From Bathynomus jamesi (Eukaryota > Arthropoda > Malacostraca > Isopoda > Cirolanidae): a stretch of 64,000 nucleotides of DNA. This document shows positions 53,801 to 64,000 of the stretch, piece after piece. Positions within the stretch are counted from its first letter, which is position 1; each line of letters begins with the position of its first letter. A program made the position numbers and the translations under genes. The DNA lies in the NCBI GenBank assembly GCA_023014485.1, contig JAJOZX010009462.1:1-64000 (forward strand). Reading direction: 5' to 3'. The notes beneath the pieces are model-generated. The model was not told where the DNA came from. It saw only the letters and a list, made by a program, of their open reading frames with translations, and ran no database searches.

Positions 53801-54159
53801 GACCCGAGTGGCTTCATGTTTCCAAATTTGAGATCTATAAAATATATCGGAGATCAGTCTACTAACCATGGCTTCTCTTGTTTTATTAACTGACCCACCA
53901 AACCTAGTGATAAATCTAAATACAAAATTGCGTATGACACTGGCAGACTTAGGCACCTAATTGACTACTAACAGCATACTGGCACTGGAAGGAGCACTAT
54001 TTATAAATCTTGGGGTTCTTAATAAACTTATAAAGATATTATTATATGCAATGACCACTATATAGGAAAACTGAATGCAGAAATTAGAAACCCAATAAAT
54101 GTTTTATACATAAATATTCAAGGCCTCTACATGGACCATGCGGGTTGCAAATTACAATA

Positions 54160-54736
54160 CAGTAGACCCTCACATTAACATACACTTTTGGGGGGGGTGC
54201 TAAAGTGAAATTTCCGCTAAAGTAAAGTACGGAAAACCCCCACTTTAACGTACCAGGGAATGTTAAAGTGAAGTATGGATGACCCACACTTTACTGGACT
54301 ACGGGCCATTAAAGTGGGATTTTCCATAACCAAAATACTTCAGTACAGTTACACATGTATGTATAGCCCTTGAATCTCCACATTCAACACATAACATGAA
54401 AATGCGTACAGAGACTTACCTACTTATGAACACATGCACATGTAAATATTTATTTTTATGTACTCACCATATATAGTCAATCCTCCAAAATATCTTCGGG
54501 AACTGACTGCAACCTCATCCGAGGGCTGGTTCCAATAATATTCTGGTGGCGTCACCTTCACTTTAATGACTCAGTCTGCTAAAGTGAAGTTTGGTGATGC
54601 TAATAGACTTTTTTAGCAGAAATCTTCACTTTAATGACCTGTATTACATTAAACAATGTTAATGACCAGCCAGCAATTTGGTCTATCCAAGTGAAGTTTC
54701 CGCTAATATGAAGGTCATTAATGTGGGGGATTACTG
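54160..54736. mobile_element. Tigger/pogo-type MITE at TA
   Basis: TA duplications flank CAGTAGACCCTCACATTAA and TTAATGTGGGGGATTACTG. The interior carries repeated GCTAAAGTGAA(G/A)TTT-type motifs in both orientations. Removing it rejoins the LINE endonuclease frame (HAGCKLQY + LQNLGTKSS). Confidence 0.88.
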
Positions 54737-54932
54737 TACTTACAGAATTTAGGTACCAAATCCAGCATAGATATGTATTATATGCCTAACGAAAACACTT
54801 GTATAAAAGTGAATTCCAATTTGCTACAAATGAAATAGAAAACATATTAAAATTACATGAAACTTCAGCGACAAATATTCTAATTTTTGGAGATTTTAAT
54901 TTTCCATTTGTAGCATGGAAGAAAAATGATGG

Positions 54933-54933
<1 letters not shown>

Positions 54934-55006
<73 letters not shown>
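54934..55006. repeat. (TA)n microsatellite inside LINE endonuclease
   Basis: Pure TA for about 73 bp. It produces an Ile-Tyr repeat in two frames that is not a real protein. Confidence 0.95.
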
Positions 55007-55010
<4 letters not shown>

Positions 55011-56534
55011 AGTTTCATGGCAACATTACTAATGATGATAGAACCCAAGCAACAATGCTATTAGATATTATGGAACATTACGCCCTTACCCAAGAAATCT
55101 GTGAAGCCACAAGAAAAGAGAATTTAATCTTGACAAATAACAATGAGATAATAATAAATAAAAAAGTAATGCACACACAGTTCCCTGACCATAACCTCAT
55201 CAATATACAATTGAAGTTAGTACCCAGAGGTTTGAAAATGCATCCTAGAGAGGCAGATGGAATATTTGAAGGCTTAAACATAAATTTAAAAAGTAAATTG
55301 GGAAAATGTAAATAAAGATTTAAAGGAGGTAAATTAGGATTTGCTACTTCACGAGAAGACTCCACAAGAAATACTACATATAATGGAGACTGAAACCAAA
55401 CCTGTAATACTGAAACATATTCCAGAGAGACAGGAAAGAAAACATAGCAAGCTCGAGAGGAAAATCAGGACACTACTCAGGCAATGAAGACAAACTGTAA
55501 AACATCTCCACAGATGCAGAACTGATGCAAAGAAACTCAAACTTGAGAGGAAACTTGGCAAAATGGAATTGGACCTAAAGCAAACATTCATACATAAGAC
55601 AAATGAGGAGGAAAATAAGGTAGCAAAAAAACAAAAAAAATAACCCAAAATACTTCTACACATTTGCAAAAAGGAAAATGTAATGTAAGGAGAGTATTGG
55701 TCCATTAATAGATGGGGATGCCAAATACACAAATAACCCGAAAGAAATAAGTGAACTGCTTAGGGAACAATTTAACTGTTTAGCACCCCTAAGTCTGAGA
55801 TGGAAGTGGAAAACCCAGTCAAATTTTTCAATATAGATACAAATCAACCAAGAACAAATTCTAGCACAAACCTATTAATGGACTTTGAGTTCATGGAAGG
55901 AGATGTAATTACAGCCTTATCACAGATGTGAGACAATTCAGCACCAGGGCCAGACACATGGAGTGCCACGTTTCTGAAGAAATGCAGAGTATTACCAAAC
56001 TGCTATACATACTATGCAGGAAATCACTCGACACAGGACAAATTCCACTTCCCTTAAAGGACATGAACATTGCCCTCCTATTTAAAGGTGGTAACAGAGC
56101 AATGCCCAAAAATTATCAGCCAGTGGCTCTCACCTCATGAAGTGTTTTGAATGTATAATTAGATGAAAAACTACCTACTACCTACAAGAAAAAGACTTGT
56201 ACAACCCAAACCAACATGGCTTCAGGACTGGAAGATCATGCCTATCATAGCTACTAGACCACCAAGAGTAAATACTGGAAACATTGTGTCGAGGACAAAA
56301 AACATAGATGTAATATATACAGACTTTGCTAAAGCCTTTGATAAATGTGACCATGGAATCATAGCACACAAACTTAAGAATACAGGAATTACTGGAAAAC
56401 TAGGAAGGTGGATATTCAATTTCTCGACGCAAAGAACACAAAGAGTGGTGGTAAACAGTTAAATTGGAAGTCATGAGCTCTGTCCCACAAGGGACAGTAT
56501 TAGCTTCCTTGCTGTTCATAATAATGATTGATAA

Positions 56535-57200
56535 TCTACAGATCTACAGAAACTAAGGCTAACAAAGACCCTAAGATCCACTCTAAGGTTAGCCTGAGAG
56601 AAAGGAAAGAGTAGGGGGTTAAAAGAGGAGAATAAGGAGTAAGAGTAAGTAGCAAAACCTATCATTCATGGGTTAACATTCATTCAGAAAAAGAGAAAAA
56701 GACTCACCATCATCATCTGCTGGCCACTGTTGACAAGTTGGAAAAATAGTCAAAGAGAATAGGAAAGGGGTGGAAGATGAAAAGAAGTAAAGTAAGAACG
56801 CTTACAAACCATGCAAACACAGTCTTAACTCAAACACTGTCATACCATGCAAACTACAGACATGCAAGTAAAGAGAGGATAAGAAAAGGAAAAACAAAAG
56901 TAGGAAAAGTATGGCAAAAAGTGGGTTAGTTTACGCTACGAGCTACATCTACATTCTTGTTTGTCTAATTTTTTTTTTTTAATAATAATTTTATTGCTGG
57001 CATATCACACGCTGGCATGTCACAAACTGGCATTAATCATCAACAGATTCATCCTCAACCATCACCCCCAGAGCTCCTGTTGCTAATTTTATTATTTTAA
57101 ACAACATTAATATTTTAAAAATGCCTATCTAAACGGTTTTTAAACATATTAATGCTGGTAGAGTTCACGATAGATTTGGGAAGATTATTCCATTTATCAA
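56535..57200 (-). mobile_element. Inverted 3' end of the 2.8-5.9 kb LINE family
   Basis: Reverse complement of about 5030-5880: the UTR block CTACAGAAACTAAGGCTAAC, the AGAGCTCCTGTTGC block and the last ORF2 codons (LPKSIVNSTS) are recognisable. A strongly 5'-truncated copy, inserted head-on against the LINE at 54.1-56.5 kb. Confidence 0.85.
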
Positions 57201-58975
57201 TTACTTTAAACTGTAGATGTTTGCTTGGTGGTAATTTAATATTTAATAAATTCTTTATATGTAATATGTTGTATCAATTCCTTATACATACATACATCCA
57301 GAAAATCATATACACTAAAAAAATAACTTTTAAAATCTGAAATACTCAGCAATCTGAAAAGCTTTTGTCCCAAATATTCCACATTTTTGGTGCTCTGCTA
57401 TATATACATTTAACTTGGCCTTATGAGATCTGATGGACTTTACATTCTTTTGACATGATGATATTAGATTAGATTAAGTTGAGTTGTTAACTTTTTGATG
57501 TTGATGTTTTGGTTTTGTCAGTGAAGTGGGTATAGATCTATTTAACTCATACTCTGCTCTAGTTTGAATGAATACTGCTTCTGTAATCCTGTCTCACTAA
57601 TACAAATAATATCTAAGTTTTTTAATTACTAAGTATGGTTTTAAGGCTCTCTAAAGTTTGAAAAATATTTAACTAAAGAAATCTTGGGGACTATTCTTCA
57701 AGAAAATGAAGTAACTTCTTTTTTTATTTTCACTCCAATGTTTTATCTGCACATTTCAGACATTTTGAAGAAATGGTATGTTTTAAAAAATTTTAATTAA
57801 GAATATCATTGAAATACAGCTTCATAAAAGAAATGAACTAGTGTGAAAGTAATCATATTTACATAAGAATATATAATTTAAAATTACAAATATTTTCTCT
57901 TCCAATTTTAGGTACTGAACTGGAATTTTAATACATTTTAGAAAATTTAGCATTTTAATATTAATTTGTGGTGTAAATTTCTTAAGTGGTTCAACTATTT
58001 ATAGTTCATAGAATTACTTAGTTCATTGAATAATTTCAAAATTAAGATTTCATTGGTTGGTAAATTTTGTGTTCAGTTTTTGTATATTTTTATATCTTGC
58101 TCATTTTATATTTATTACATTCTTAAATGAAGGGTATTCATTGTATAACCAATGTAGGAGCAGTTACTTCCTTCAGAACAGTTAAAATGATATATATTAC
58201 TCACTCCATTATCAGAAAACTTTTCTCAAGAAGAGAGTTGCTAAGACATTTTTCTTGATTTGTAGTAGCTTTTGATATTTTTTTTTATTTTTTCATGTTT
58301 TTTTTATTATGCATTTAAGTTTTGATTCTTCACATTTCATTCCATCTAAAGTTTCCATCAGAGGCACAAATAGTCATGTATCCTAGTAACATTGTTACAA
58401 GAAAGAAATTTAGCTGGCAGAAAGAAATTGGGGACAAAGGATTAAAAGAATGAAAAGGAGACAAAAAATGGACTAAAAAATATATTTATTAAAAAAAAAT
58501 CATGTTTAAAAGTAAGGGTATAGGGTGATGGGTAAGTGGAATTAAAAATGTAACAAGTTTTGCCTTTAAGAGGGGAATATTCTAGCAGAGAGGACTTCCT
58601 AGGTTCTTCAGGTCACAAGAAAAAAAATTTACATGTATGGTTTCAATGCTGATACTAACCCTTGGTAGAATAACTACTACAAAATACTTGTTCTGCTTAT
58701 TTTTAAAAATTCAGTCAATACTTAAACTTCTGAATTTATATTTAATTTAAATCTATGATGTTTGTCCTTATTTATCAAATTATTTATACTTAGATGGTCA
58801 ATAATTATTCTACCTTAACTTTCAGTCAACTTCTTCATTACCTCATTGACATGGAAAATATTACTCTCCAGAACATATAACTTATTCATTCCCTATCATG
58901 GTAAATTAACAATTTAGTGCTTCATCAATATTAAAAAGTATTTGAAACCTATTACTAGTCACTACCATGTGATTA
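57200..58975. other. AT-rich stretch without recognised features
   Basis: No coding frame longer than shadow length and no clear inverted repeats. It includes AT homopolymers near 58270-58300 and 58490. Possibly host intergenic or intronic DNA. Confidence 0.5.
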
Positions 58976-59442
58976 CTGTATATACTTGTGTATAGGTTGA
59001 GTTTTTAAGACTGAATTCTTAGGCAAAAATTAGGGGGTCAACCTATATAAGGGTAACACTTTTGTGGGGTTGAAATCTGTGCACGATGGGGAGGGCTAGG
59101 AGTGACTGTTAGCTTCAGACATGAAAAATATTTACCATTTAGTACCAGTAAACAATGAAAACATAAAATATGTACCAATTATTAAAATTACAGAATGGTA
59201 GCACAGTAGGTTATCAGTAACCTGTCTATACATGACGACGTGTTTAAGGTCACCTAGACGCAGTTGCCAGTTTCTAGTTTATAGAAATAGGTTTTATATG
59301 CCATAAAATATGGTGCTTTATTACCCTAATTTGTTGTTCCACTACCTTCAACAACTGGGGTCGACCTATACACAAGGCATATGATAAATTAATGATTTCT
59401 TGGCCAAAAATCAAGAGTCGACCTATACTCGGGTATATATGG
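58976..59442. mobile_element. Mariner-type MITE at TA
   Basis: TA on each side (58974-58975, 59443-59444). Ends CTGTATATACTTGTGTATAGG and CCTATACTCGGGTATATATGG are inverted over about 30 bp. Inner motif pair GTCAACCTATATAAGGG / GTCGACCTATACACAAGG. Non-coding. Confidence 0.8.
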
Positions 59443-59960
59443 TACTATTTTCTCTAATCCTATTCCTTGCCTCACCTTTGACTTTATGCCATTCATCAGT
59501 CCTAACTTTCCTTGGACCTATATTCTTGTCTTTTATATGAGAATTAGGTTTAACATCACTAGCAAATAGTTTCAATGTAATTCATTTTGGGTAGTGACTT
59601 TTTGGACACTATAATAAACTGAGTAATGCACAGTGAGTGTTGTCTCAGCCTAGTACAACATTCCTTGCTCAATTTGTTTTTATCCACATTCCTTCATACA
59701 TACCAACAAAGTTACGGATAAACCATCATATATACAGAGCACTTCTGCCCTGGCTAGGACCCTTAGGATTCTGAAGTTCTCTGGATCTGCAGCATATGCT
59801 GTAGACTTTAGTTGTATAGGAGAGACTGTTCCATACTTGCATGCGTTTTGGATTTGATTGTTTTATCCCATTTTTACTTGTGTATGTGTGAATACCATAG
59901 CATTGATCAGTACATAGTCTTCAGTGTAATTTTTCTCTGGTGATCTGCCCAACCCTTATA

Positions 59961-60271
59961 CAAGAGTTAGCAATAACTCCCAATTTTTTTTTAAATACCC
60001 AGCCCATTTTTTTTTTTTTTTTTTTTTTTTTGTAATTAAATAATTAAACTATGCACATTTTGTACAAGCTAAATTATGACTATGTAGGATACTTAGGCAT
60101 CTAATTAGATGGAAGATAAAGCTGAACAAAATAGAGGATTTTAATTTTGGTATAAAAATATATGAAAAAACCCACTAACATGGGCAAAATACTGGGGGGT
60201 TTTCAAGTATTAAAAAAAAACAAAAAAAACAGGTAGGCAAAAGTGGGTAACCCACTTTGGTGCCAACCCTG
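59961..60271. mobile_element. Probable hAT MITE (right end TGGTGCCAACCCTG)
   Basis: The right end is a typical hAT terminus, reverse complement CAGGGTTGGCACC. The left CAAGAGTTAGCAATAAC is a diverged match. Flanking CTTATA occurs on both sides. A T-run of about 22 lies inside at 60008-60030. Confidence 0.5.
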
Positions 60272-60718
60272 CTTATATATGAGCATCACTGCCATTATAA
60301 CTGACACCTTAACACTCCAGGCACATGTAGGCTATACAGTTTCTTAATTTAGGTATAAATTTTCCCTGTACACCTACATATATTTACAAGCATTATATTT
60401 TAAATATTACTTGAAAGTATCAGTTTTCAGAATTTGGGTGTCAGATTTTACAGATTTTTAATATTGTTTTTCATTCCTCTTAAGATAAAGTTTTTTATTT
60501 CATGTCTGAAAATTAAAATGGTAATTAAAACTTCAGCCATGAATATTGGCTTTCAAGAGTAACTAAAGAATAAACTATAGACTGATGTAGGTTAGGTTTA
60601 TTGGTTATCCCAATTATGTAAATCCCATTTTTATTTTTATAATAGATTTGGTGCTGTTAGCTTTGCACAGAACTTTGTCTTCATGCATTAAAACCATTCT
60701 TAAATTAGTTCAGGTATA

Positions 60719-62121
60719 CACCCGCCGCAAAATGACTTCGGACCTTCGTGCGATATTCCGCTGAGAAAGTGGTCTGAAATCAATTTGCATTTCTCACGCT
60801 ACCGAGTAAAATATTTTGTCTGGAAGTATCTGGCATGTTGTTAGTCGATCCCTTTATGCTACTGCAGAGGCAAAACTCGTCAGTGTTTAGATAGAGGTGA
60901 CGTGGGGGTGTTGTGTTTCTGCCGTACCGCGTCCAGAATTCTTGGATTTTTGTGTGCAGTCATTTGTGTTCTTTATTTTTCTTAAAGTGCAGTGGACATG
61001 CCTGGGAAGTATTGTTCTGTTGAGGAGGAGGCCCATATTCTTGCGTGGAGGCAAGAAAACATCCCGATAAAGATGATAAGCGAGCGTACTGGTTGGGCGA
61101 AGTCAACCATCATGAAGCTGCTGGCAGCGGCTAGAGGCCTACCACCCAACGTCGTACCGAAGCACAATTTCGGTGGTGGAAGGCGAAGGAAGATGTCTAA
61201 GGCCACAGATAACCTCATAAAGAGAGAAGTGTTGAAGAACCCTTGACTTACAGCATCTCAATTGAAAAAGAACCATCCCAAGCTGCTGGAAGCCATGTCT
61301 GTTCGAACGATCCAGCACCAGCTGCAGAAGGACTTGGGGTTACCATGCCGTACCACCGCCAAGAAGCCACTTATCACCGACCACATGAAGAAGCAGCGTG
61401 TTGCCTTTGCAAAGAAATACGTTCATTGGACATTGGCACAGTGGAGGAAGGTGATGTTTTCAGATGAAAGCATGTTCCAGGTGTTCCAGATTCAATCTGC
61501 CAAGGTGCGACGCCCGTCATCTGCTAGTCGGTACCACCCGCCTACATGGTACCGACTGTTAAACACCCTGAGTCAGTGATGGTGTGGGGGTGTTTTTCTG
61601 GTGAGAAGGGAAATGGGGGTCTGTACTTCCTTCCCAAGAATGTGATGATGAACGGTGACCGTTATATTGACGTTCTTAATGACCATTTGTTGAACCACTT
61701 CGCCATTCACGGCAGTGAGATTTTTATGCACGACAGTGCCCCCTGTCACAAGGCCAAGAAGGTGACGAAGTGGCTTAATGAGCGGAAGATTAAGGTGTTA
61801 GAGTGGCCTGGCAATAGCCCCGATCTCAACCCCATCGAGAACTGTTGGTATTACATGAAGAAGATCATGGCAGAGAAGAAGACTCCTAACCTCGCGAACC
61901 TCAAGATGGAGCTGATAAAGGTGTGGTGCAAGGAGATGACATTGGACTACTTCAGGAAGCTCAGTGATTCCATGCCCAAATGGCTCCAGGGGGTCCTCAA
62001 GAACAAGGGAGCCATGACTTCATATTGATGTAACTAAGTTTTTAAATATATTTGGTTTTTTCTAATGATTGTGCTTTTCCTCCAAAATGGTAGATGGTCC
62101 GAAGTCATTTTGCGGCGGGTG
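60719..62121 (+). mobile_element. Tc1-like transposon, nearly intact
   Basis: TA-flanked ends CACCCGCCGCAAAATGACTT (then CGGACC) are perfectly inverted for 26 bp at both termini. It is 1403 bp, with the gene filling most of the interior. Terminal identity and only two coding defects indicate a recent arrival. Confidence 0.95.
60998..62028 (+). pseudogene. Tc1-like DD34E transposase, one stop and one frameshift
   Basis: Starts MPGKYCSVEEEAHILAWR. Two helix-turn-helix (paired-like) units cover about residues 1-110 (MISERTGWAKSTIMKLL; SVRTIQHQLQKDLG). A basic GGGRRRKMSK linker lies between, resembling a GRPR-type AT-hook. Catalytic residues: VMFSDESMF (first Asp), IFMHDSAPCHKAKKV (second Asp) and SPDLNPIENCWYYMKK (Glu), with 34 residues between the last two by hand count, hence DD34E. 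It ends GAMTSY. TGA at 61244 interrupts the frame (KNP stop LTASQ), and a frameshift lies near 61540. Otherwise full length, about 343 residues. Confidence 0.93.
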
Positions 62122-62700
62122 TACAGAACTTCTTTGAAAGAAACTATAAAAGCAAAATAAGAGCTTTCTGATTTGAAAATTTTGTTTTTGGTGAAATCTA
62201 TCATGATTTTAACAGTATAGGCCAAGGCCCCAATGATTTCTTTTTAATTGAATTGAATAACCTTTATTAATAATAAAATAAACACATTGGTTTGACAATT
62301 TACAATGACAAATAATTGTGAAGCTCGACTATTTATTTTATTTGGCCCTTAAGCTTTAGGCTTTACTGGGCTCTTATTAAAAATAAACAGTTAGTGTTAA
62401 TTAATAATAAATAAGTAAATAAGTATTATTAATAGTTAGAGCATGCTAATAGTTAAAGTAGGTATTAAAATATTATTGATATGACAAGTGCAAGGTCACC
62501 ATTGAAGGTATTATGCCAATACCATATAAAGAAATCAATATTATACATGAGATTGCATAGGATTACAACATTCACTCTATATAGGGAGTATTCTATTATT
62601 TTCAGAATATTTCATGTCTATCAGTATAATGAACTATTAACTGAAGAGAGATTCTTGTTAAGGAAATTCTTTCCATCACTCATTTGATGTTGAGAGTTTC
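62122..62700. other. AT-rich stretch upstream of a possible exon
   Basis: No transposon ends recognised. If the next feature is a real first coding exon, this would hold its 5' flank or an intron. Confidence 0.4.
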
Positions 62701-62703
62701 AAA

Positions 62704-62853
62704 ATGAAAAATGATGAACGCGAGTGTGATCTGAAAGAAATTTATTGGAACATTAAAGATGAAGTTGATATTAAAGAAGAAGTTGATTCCTATGATGCAA
62801 ATTATTGCAAAGCAGATACAATTGGCCATGGAAATATCTGTAATGAATGGGAG
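62704..62853 (+). CDS. Possible host exon: acidic Lys-Glu-rich N-terminus with splice donor
   Basis: Reads MKNDERECDLKEIYWNIKDE, then VDIKEEVDSYDANYCKADTI to NICNEWE, and ends at a good splice donor (GAG|GTAAGAA at 62854). Repeated IKEEVD-type acidic segments before the first intron are common at the N-terminus of arthropod C2H2 zinc-finger proteins, so this could be the first coding exon of such a gene; the finger exon is not in the window. No transposon similarity seen. Chance remains possible in so short a frame. Confidence 0.4.
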
Positions 62854-62966
62854 GTAAGAAAAAACCTTCAGTTAACCTTCAGTAAGCTTCTGCCTAAATT
62901 GTTCATTCTGACGAAGATAAAGCTTTTCACTCCACCTTAGAACTACAGTTTAATGTAGAATCTGAA

Positions 62967-64000
62967 CTAGGGATGTGCCAGATACCACTATCCGGCAGGA
63001 TATCTGGCCGGATAACAGCTATTATCCGGTATCCAGTATGATAGATGTCAGTATCCGTCCGGATAGCTGGATATTTATGATAGTTTTTTTTGTAATGGGA
63101 ATACCATCTGGGCCCGCCCCTTTCCAATCTTAGCTTGCATAGCCTTTAGCTAGCAAAAGTTGAATATAGTTGTACAAAAATCTAAAATTAAAATAATTGA
63201 TAAATAAGCATGTACCACTACTAGTATGTAACTATATTAACACTGCTAAAAAGGCAAAATTTGGTCCAGCTAAAAGTGTGACATAGCTAAGATCCCAGCT
63301 TCCCTTACTTTTTAATTTTATTTTTATTTTTTATTTTTATATATATATTGCAAATTACAATATGAAAAAATATGAATTAGCGAAACCTTTTATTAAGATT
63401 TGAGATATAAAAATAAAACATATAGCCTAATCAAATATACCAGTAAGGTAAGTGAAATTATTAAAATAGCAAAACCTTAAAAAGTAAAAACTCACATTAA
63501 ACAATAAAAATTAATACTATGTTCAAGACACTAGATTCACAAGTTTAAATCAAATTTTGTCCATTGTGATGGATAAAAAGAAGCATCTCCCCTCGCTTTG
63601 GTAGCAAAGTACTTCTTTTTTCTTCAAAAATATTTCCGTATTCGGAAAACATTCTTTCTGAGAAAACTGAAGATGCTGTGTCACTAGCCATTTTAGAGCA
63701 ATTTTCTTGAGAGATGGAAAGGATTCTTCATTTTTCCAATTTCAAGTGGAGATAGTCGTCTGTCTGATATGGTTTTTTTTTGCATATTGCTCAATTTCCT
63801 CTGCTATTTCTGCGAATGAAGCCATCTTGCGGCTTTTTTTAAACTTTTTCTCACCAGGTATCTTTTCTGAATTTTCTTGTGTTAGTTCCCTGAAACAAGC
63901 AGAGAGTGGATCATCATCAAACTTTGCCTTTTTTCTTCCTGTTGAGGAGGAAGAAGAATTAGAATCGTCGCTGCTGTGAGCCTGTTCTTCAAAATATTTC
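62967..64000 (-). mobile_element. hAT element, left part, cut by window edge
   Basis: CTAGGGATGTGCCAGATACC is a typical hAT terminus. Just inside are several TATCCGG / CCGGATA motifs in both orientations (62990-63070), which look like subterminal binding repeats. A transposase C-terminus on the minus strand follows. The other end is outside the window. Confidence 0.65.
63545..64000 (-). pseudogene. hAT transposase C-terminus (partial)
   Basis: Read minus from the window edge: EIFEEQAHSSDDSNSSSSST, KAKFDDDPLSACFREL, MASFAEIAEEIEQYAKKNH, then a block matching the hAT dimerization region (WKNEESFPSLKKIALKWLV; SQKECFPNTEIFLKKK at about 63690-63610). The conserved Ser-Glu-Arg core appears as QKECF, and frameshifts occur near 63780. 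The catalytic core would be beyond 64000. Confidence 0.65.

Larger units (their letters stand above)
54060..56535 (+). pseudogene. Jockey/CR1-like LINE, heavily broken
   Basis: Endonuclease start KLNAEIRNPINVLYINIQGL (about 54070-54130) is split by a Tigger MITE and continues to ILIFGDFNFPFVAW (about 54880-54915). A (TA)n array interrupts, then LLDIMEHYALTQEI and FPDHNLINIQLK (degenerate SDH). The linker lies at 55270-55880. RT: NSAPGPDTWSATFLKKC (about 55935), MNIALLFKGGNRAMPKNYQP, VIYTDFAKAFDKCDHGI (motif A, about 56308-56355), SSVPQGTVLASLLFIIMID (about 56475-56530). It ends abruptly at an inverted LINE 3' end. Many frameshifts; the active-site YADD region is absent. Confidence 0.85.

Noticed and set aside
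54926..55315. Frame with a long Ile-Tyr repeat
   Set aside because: The repeat is the TA array. Only the LINE-derived part downstream is meaningful and is covered under the LINE.
1..64000. tRNA, rRNA, CRISPR array or bacterial-type operon
   Set aside because: No cloverleaf-like A/B boxes, rRNA signature, regular spacer-repeat array or gene cluster could be seen by eye. A covariance-model scan would be needed to exclude small RNA genes fully.

Overview
This window is eukaryotic, most likely from an arthropod and plausibly a crustacean with a large repeat-rich genome. The grounds are very long (TA)n and (AG)n microsatellites, a short TTAGG tract, and fragments or near-complete copies of at least a dozen transposon families, with almost no host coding sequence. 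I see no rRNA, tRNA, CRISPR array or operon-like layout. The only plausible host exon is near 62.7 kb.

Layout. 0-7 kb: three degraded non-LTR retrotransposons (LINEs), the third on the minus strand and split by a palindromic MITE. 7.1-12.2 kb: foldback MITEs, a small hAT element carrying a BED zinc finger inside a (TA)n array, and a hAT transposase gene (minus) split by a second hAT element that itself contains a mariner-like element. 12.5-16.6 kb: a head-to-head palindrome of about 4 kb with arms near 2 kb, built from half of a transposon whose termini read GGGTCATTCC. 16.6-19.4 kb: more MITEs and a CR1-like LINE (ORF1 with an SGNH esterase-like domain, then endonuclease).

19.4-52.0 kb is a nested pile of one transposon family with long terminal inverted repeats (TIRs), ends like GGG(T/G)(A/C)ATTCCA, 4-bp target duplications in the two clearest copies, a DDE/D-type transposase with a Cys/His-rich N-terminus, and a small aromatic-rich C-terminal domain. 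I call the copies A (the palindrome), B (21621-35885), C (24743-34715, inside B), D (28460-32649, inside C), F (47.2-48.6 kb, transposase remnant) and G (TIRs 19404-19892 and 51530-52024, possibly the shell that F belongs to). Splicing C out of B and D out of C restores coding continuity, so the order of insertion can be read directly. The family most resembles Sola-type elements in target duplication length and general plan, but that name is an inference. Inside the pile also lie hAT, piggyBac and Tigger/pogo elements and a nearly intact 6.7-kb GC-rich LINE (ORF1 with CCHC knuckles; ORF2 with endonuclease, RT, RNase H and a zinc knuckle) sitting within a (TA)n microsatellite.

52-57.2 kb: the tail of a LINE holding a piggyBac MITE, a hAT MITE, a Jockey/CR1-like LINE broken by a Tigger MITE and a (TA)n array, and an inverted 3' end of the 2.8-5.9 kb LINE family. 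57.2-60.7 kb: AT-rich sequence with two MITEs. 60.7-62.1 kb: an almost intact Tc1-like DD34E transposon. 62.7 kb: a possible host exon with a good splice donor. 63-64 kb: the start of another hAT element with transposase C-terminus, cut by the window edge.

The genes do not form a pathway. They are successive layers of selfish elements, and in many cases the relative age can be read from which element interrupts which.
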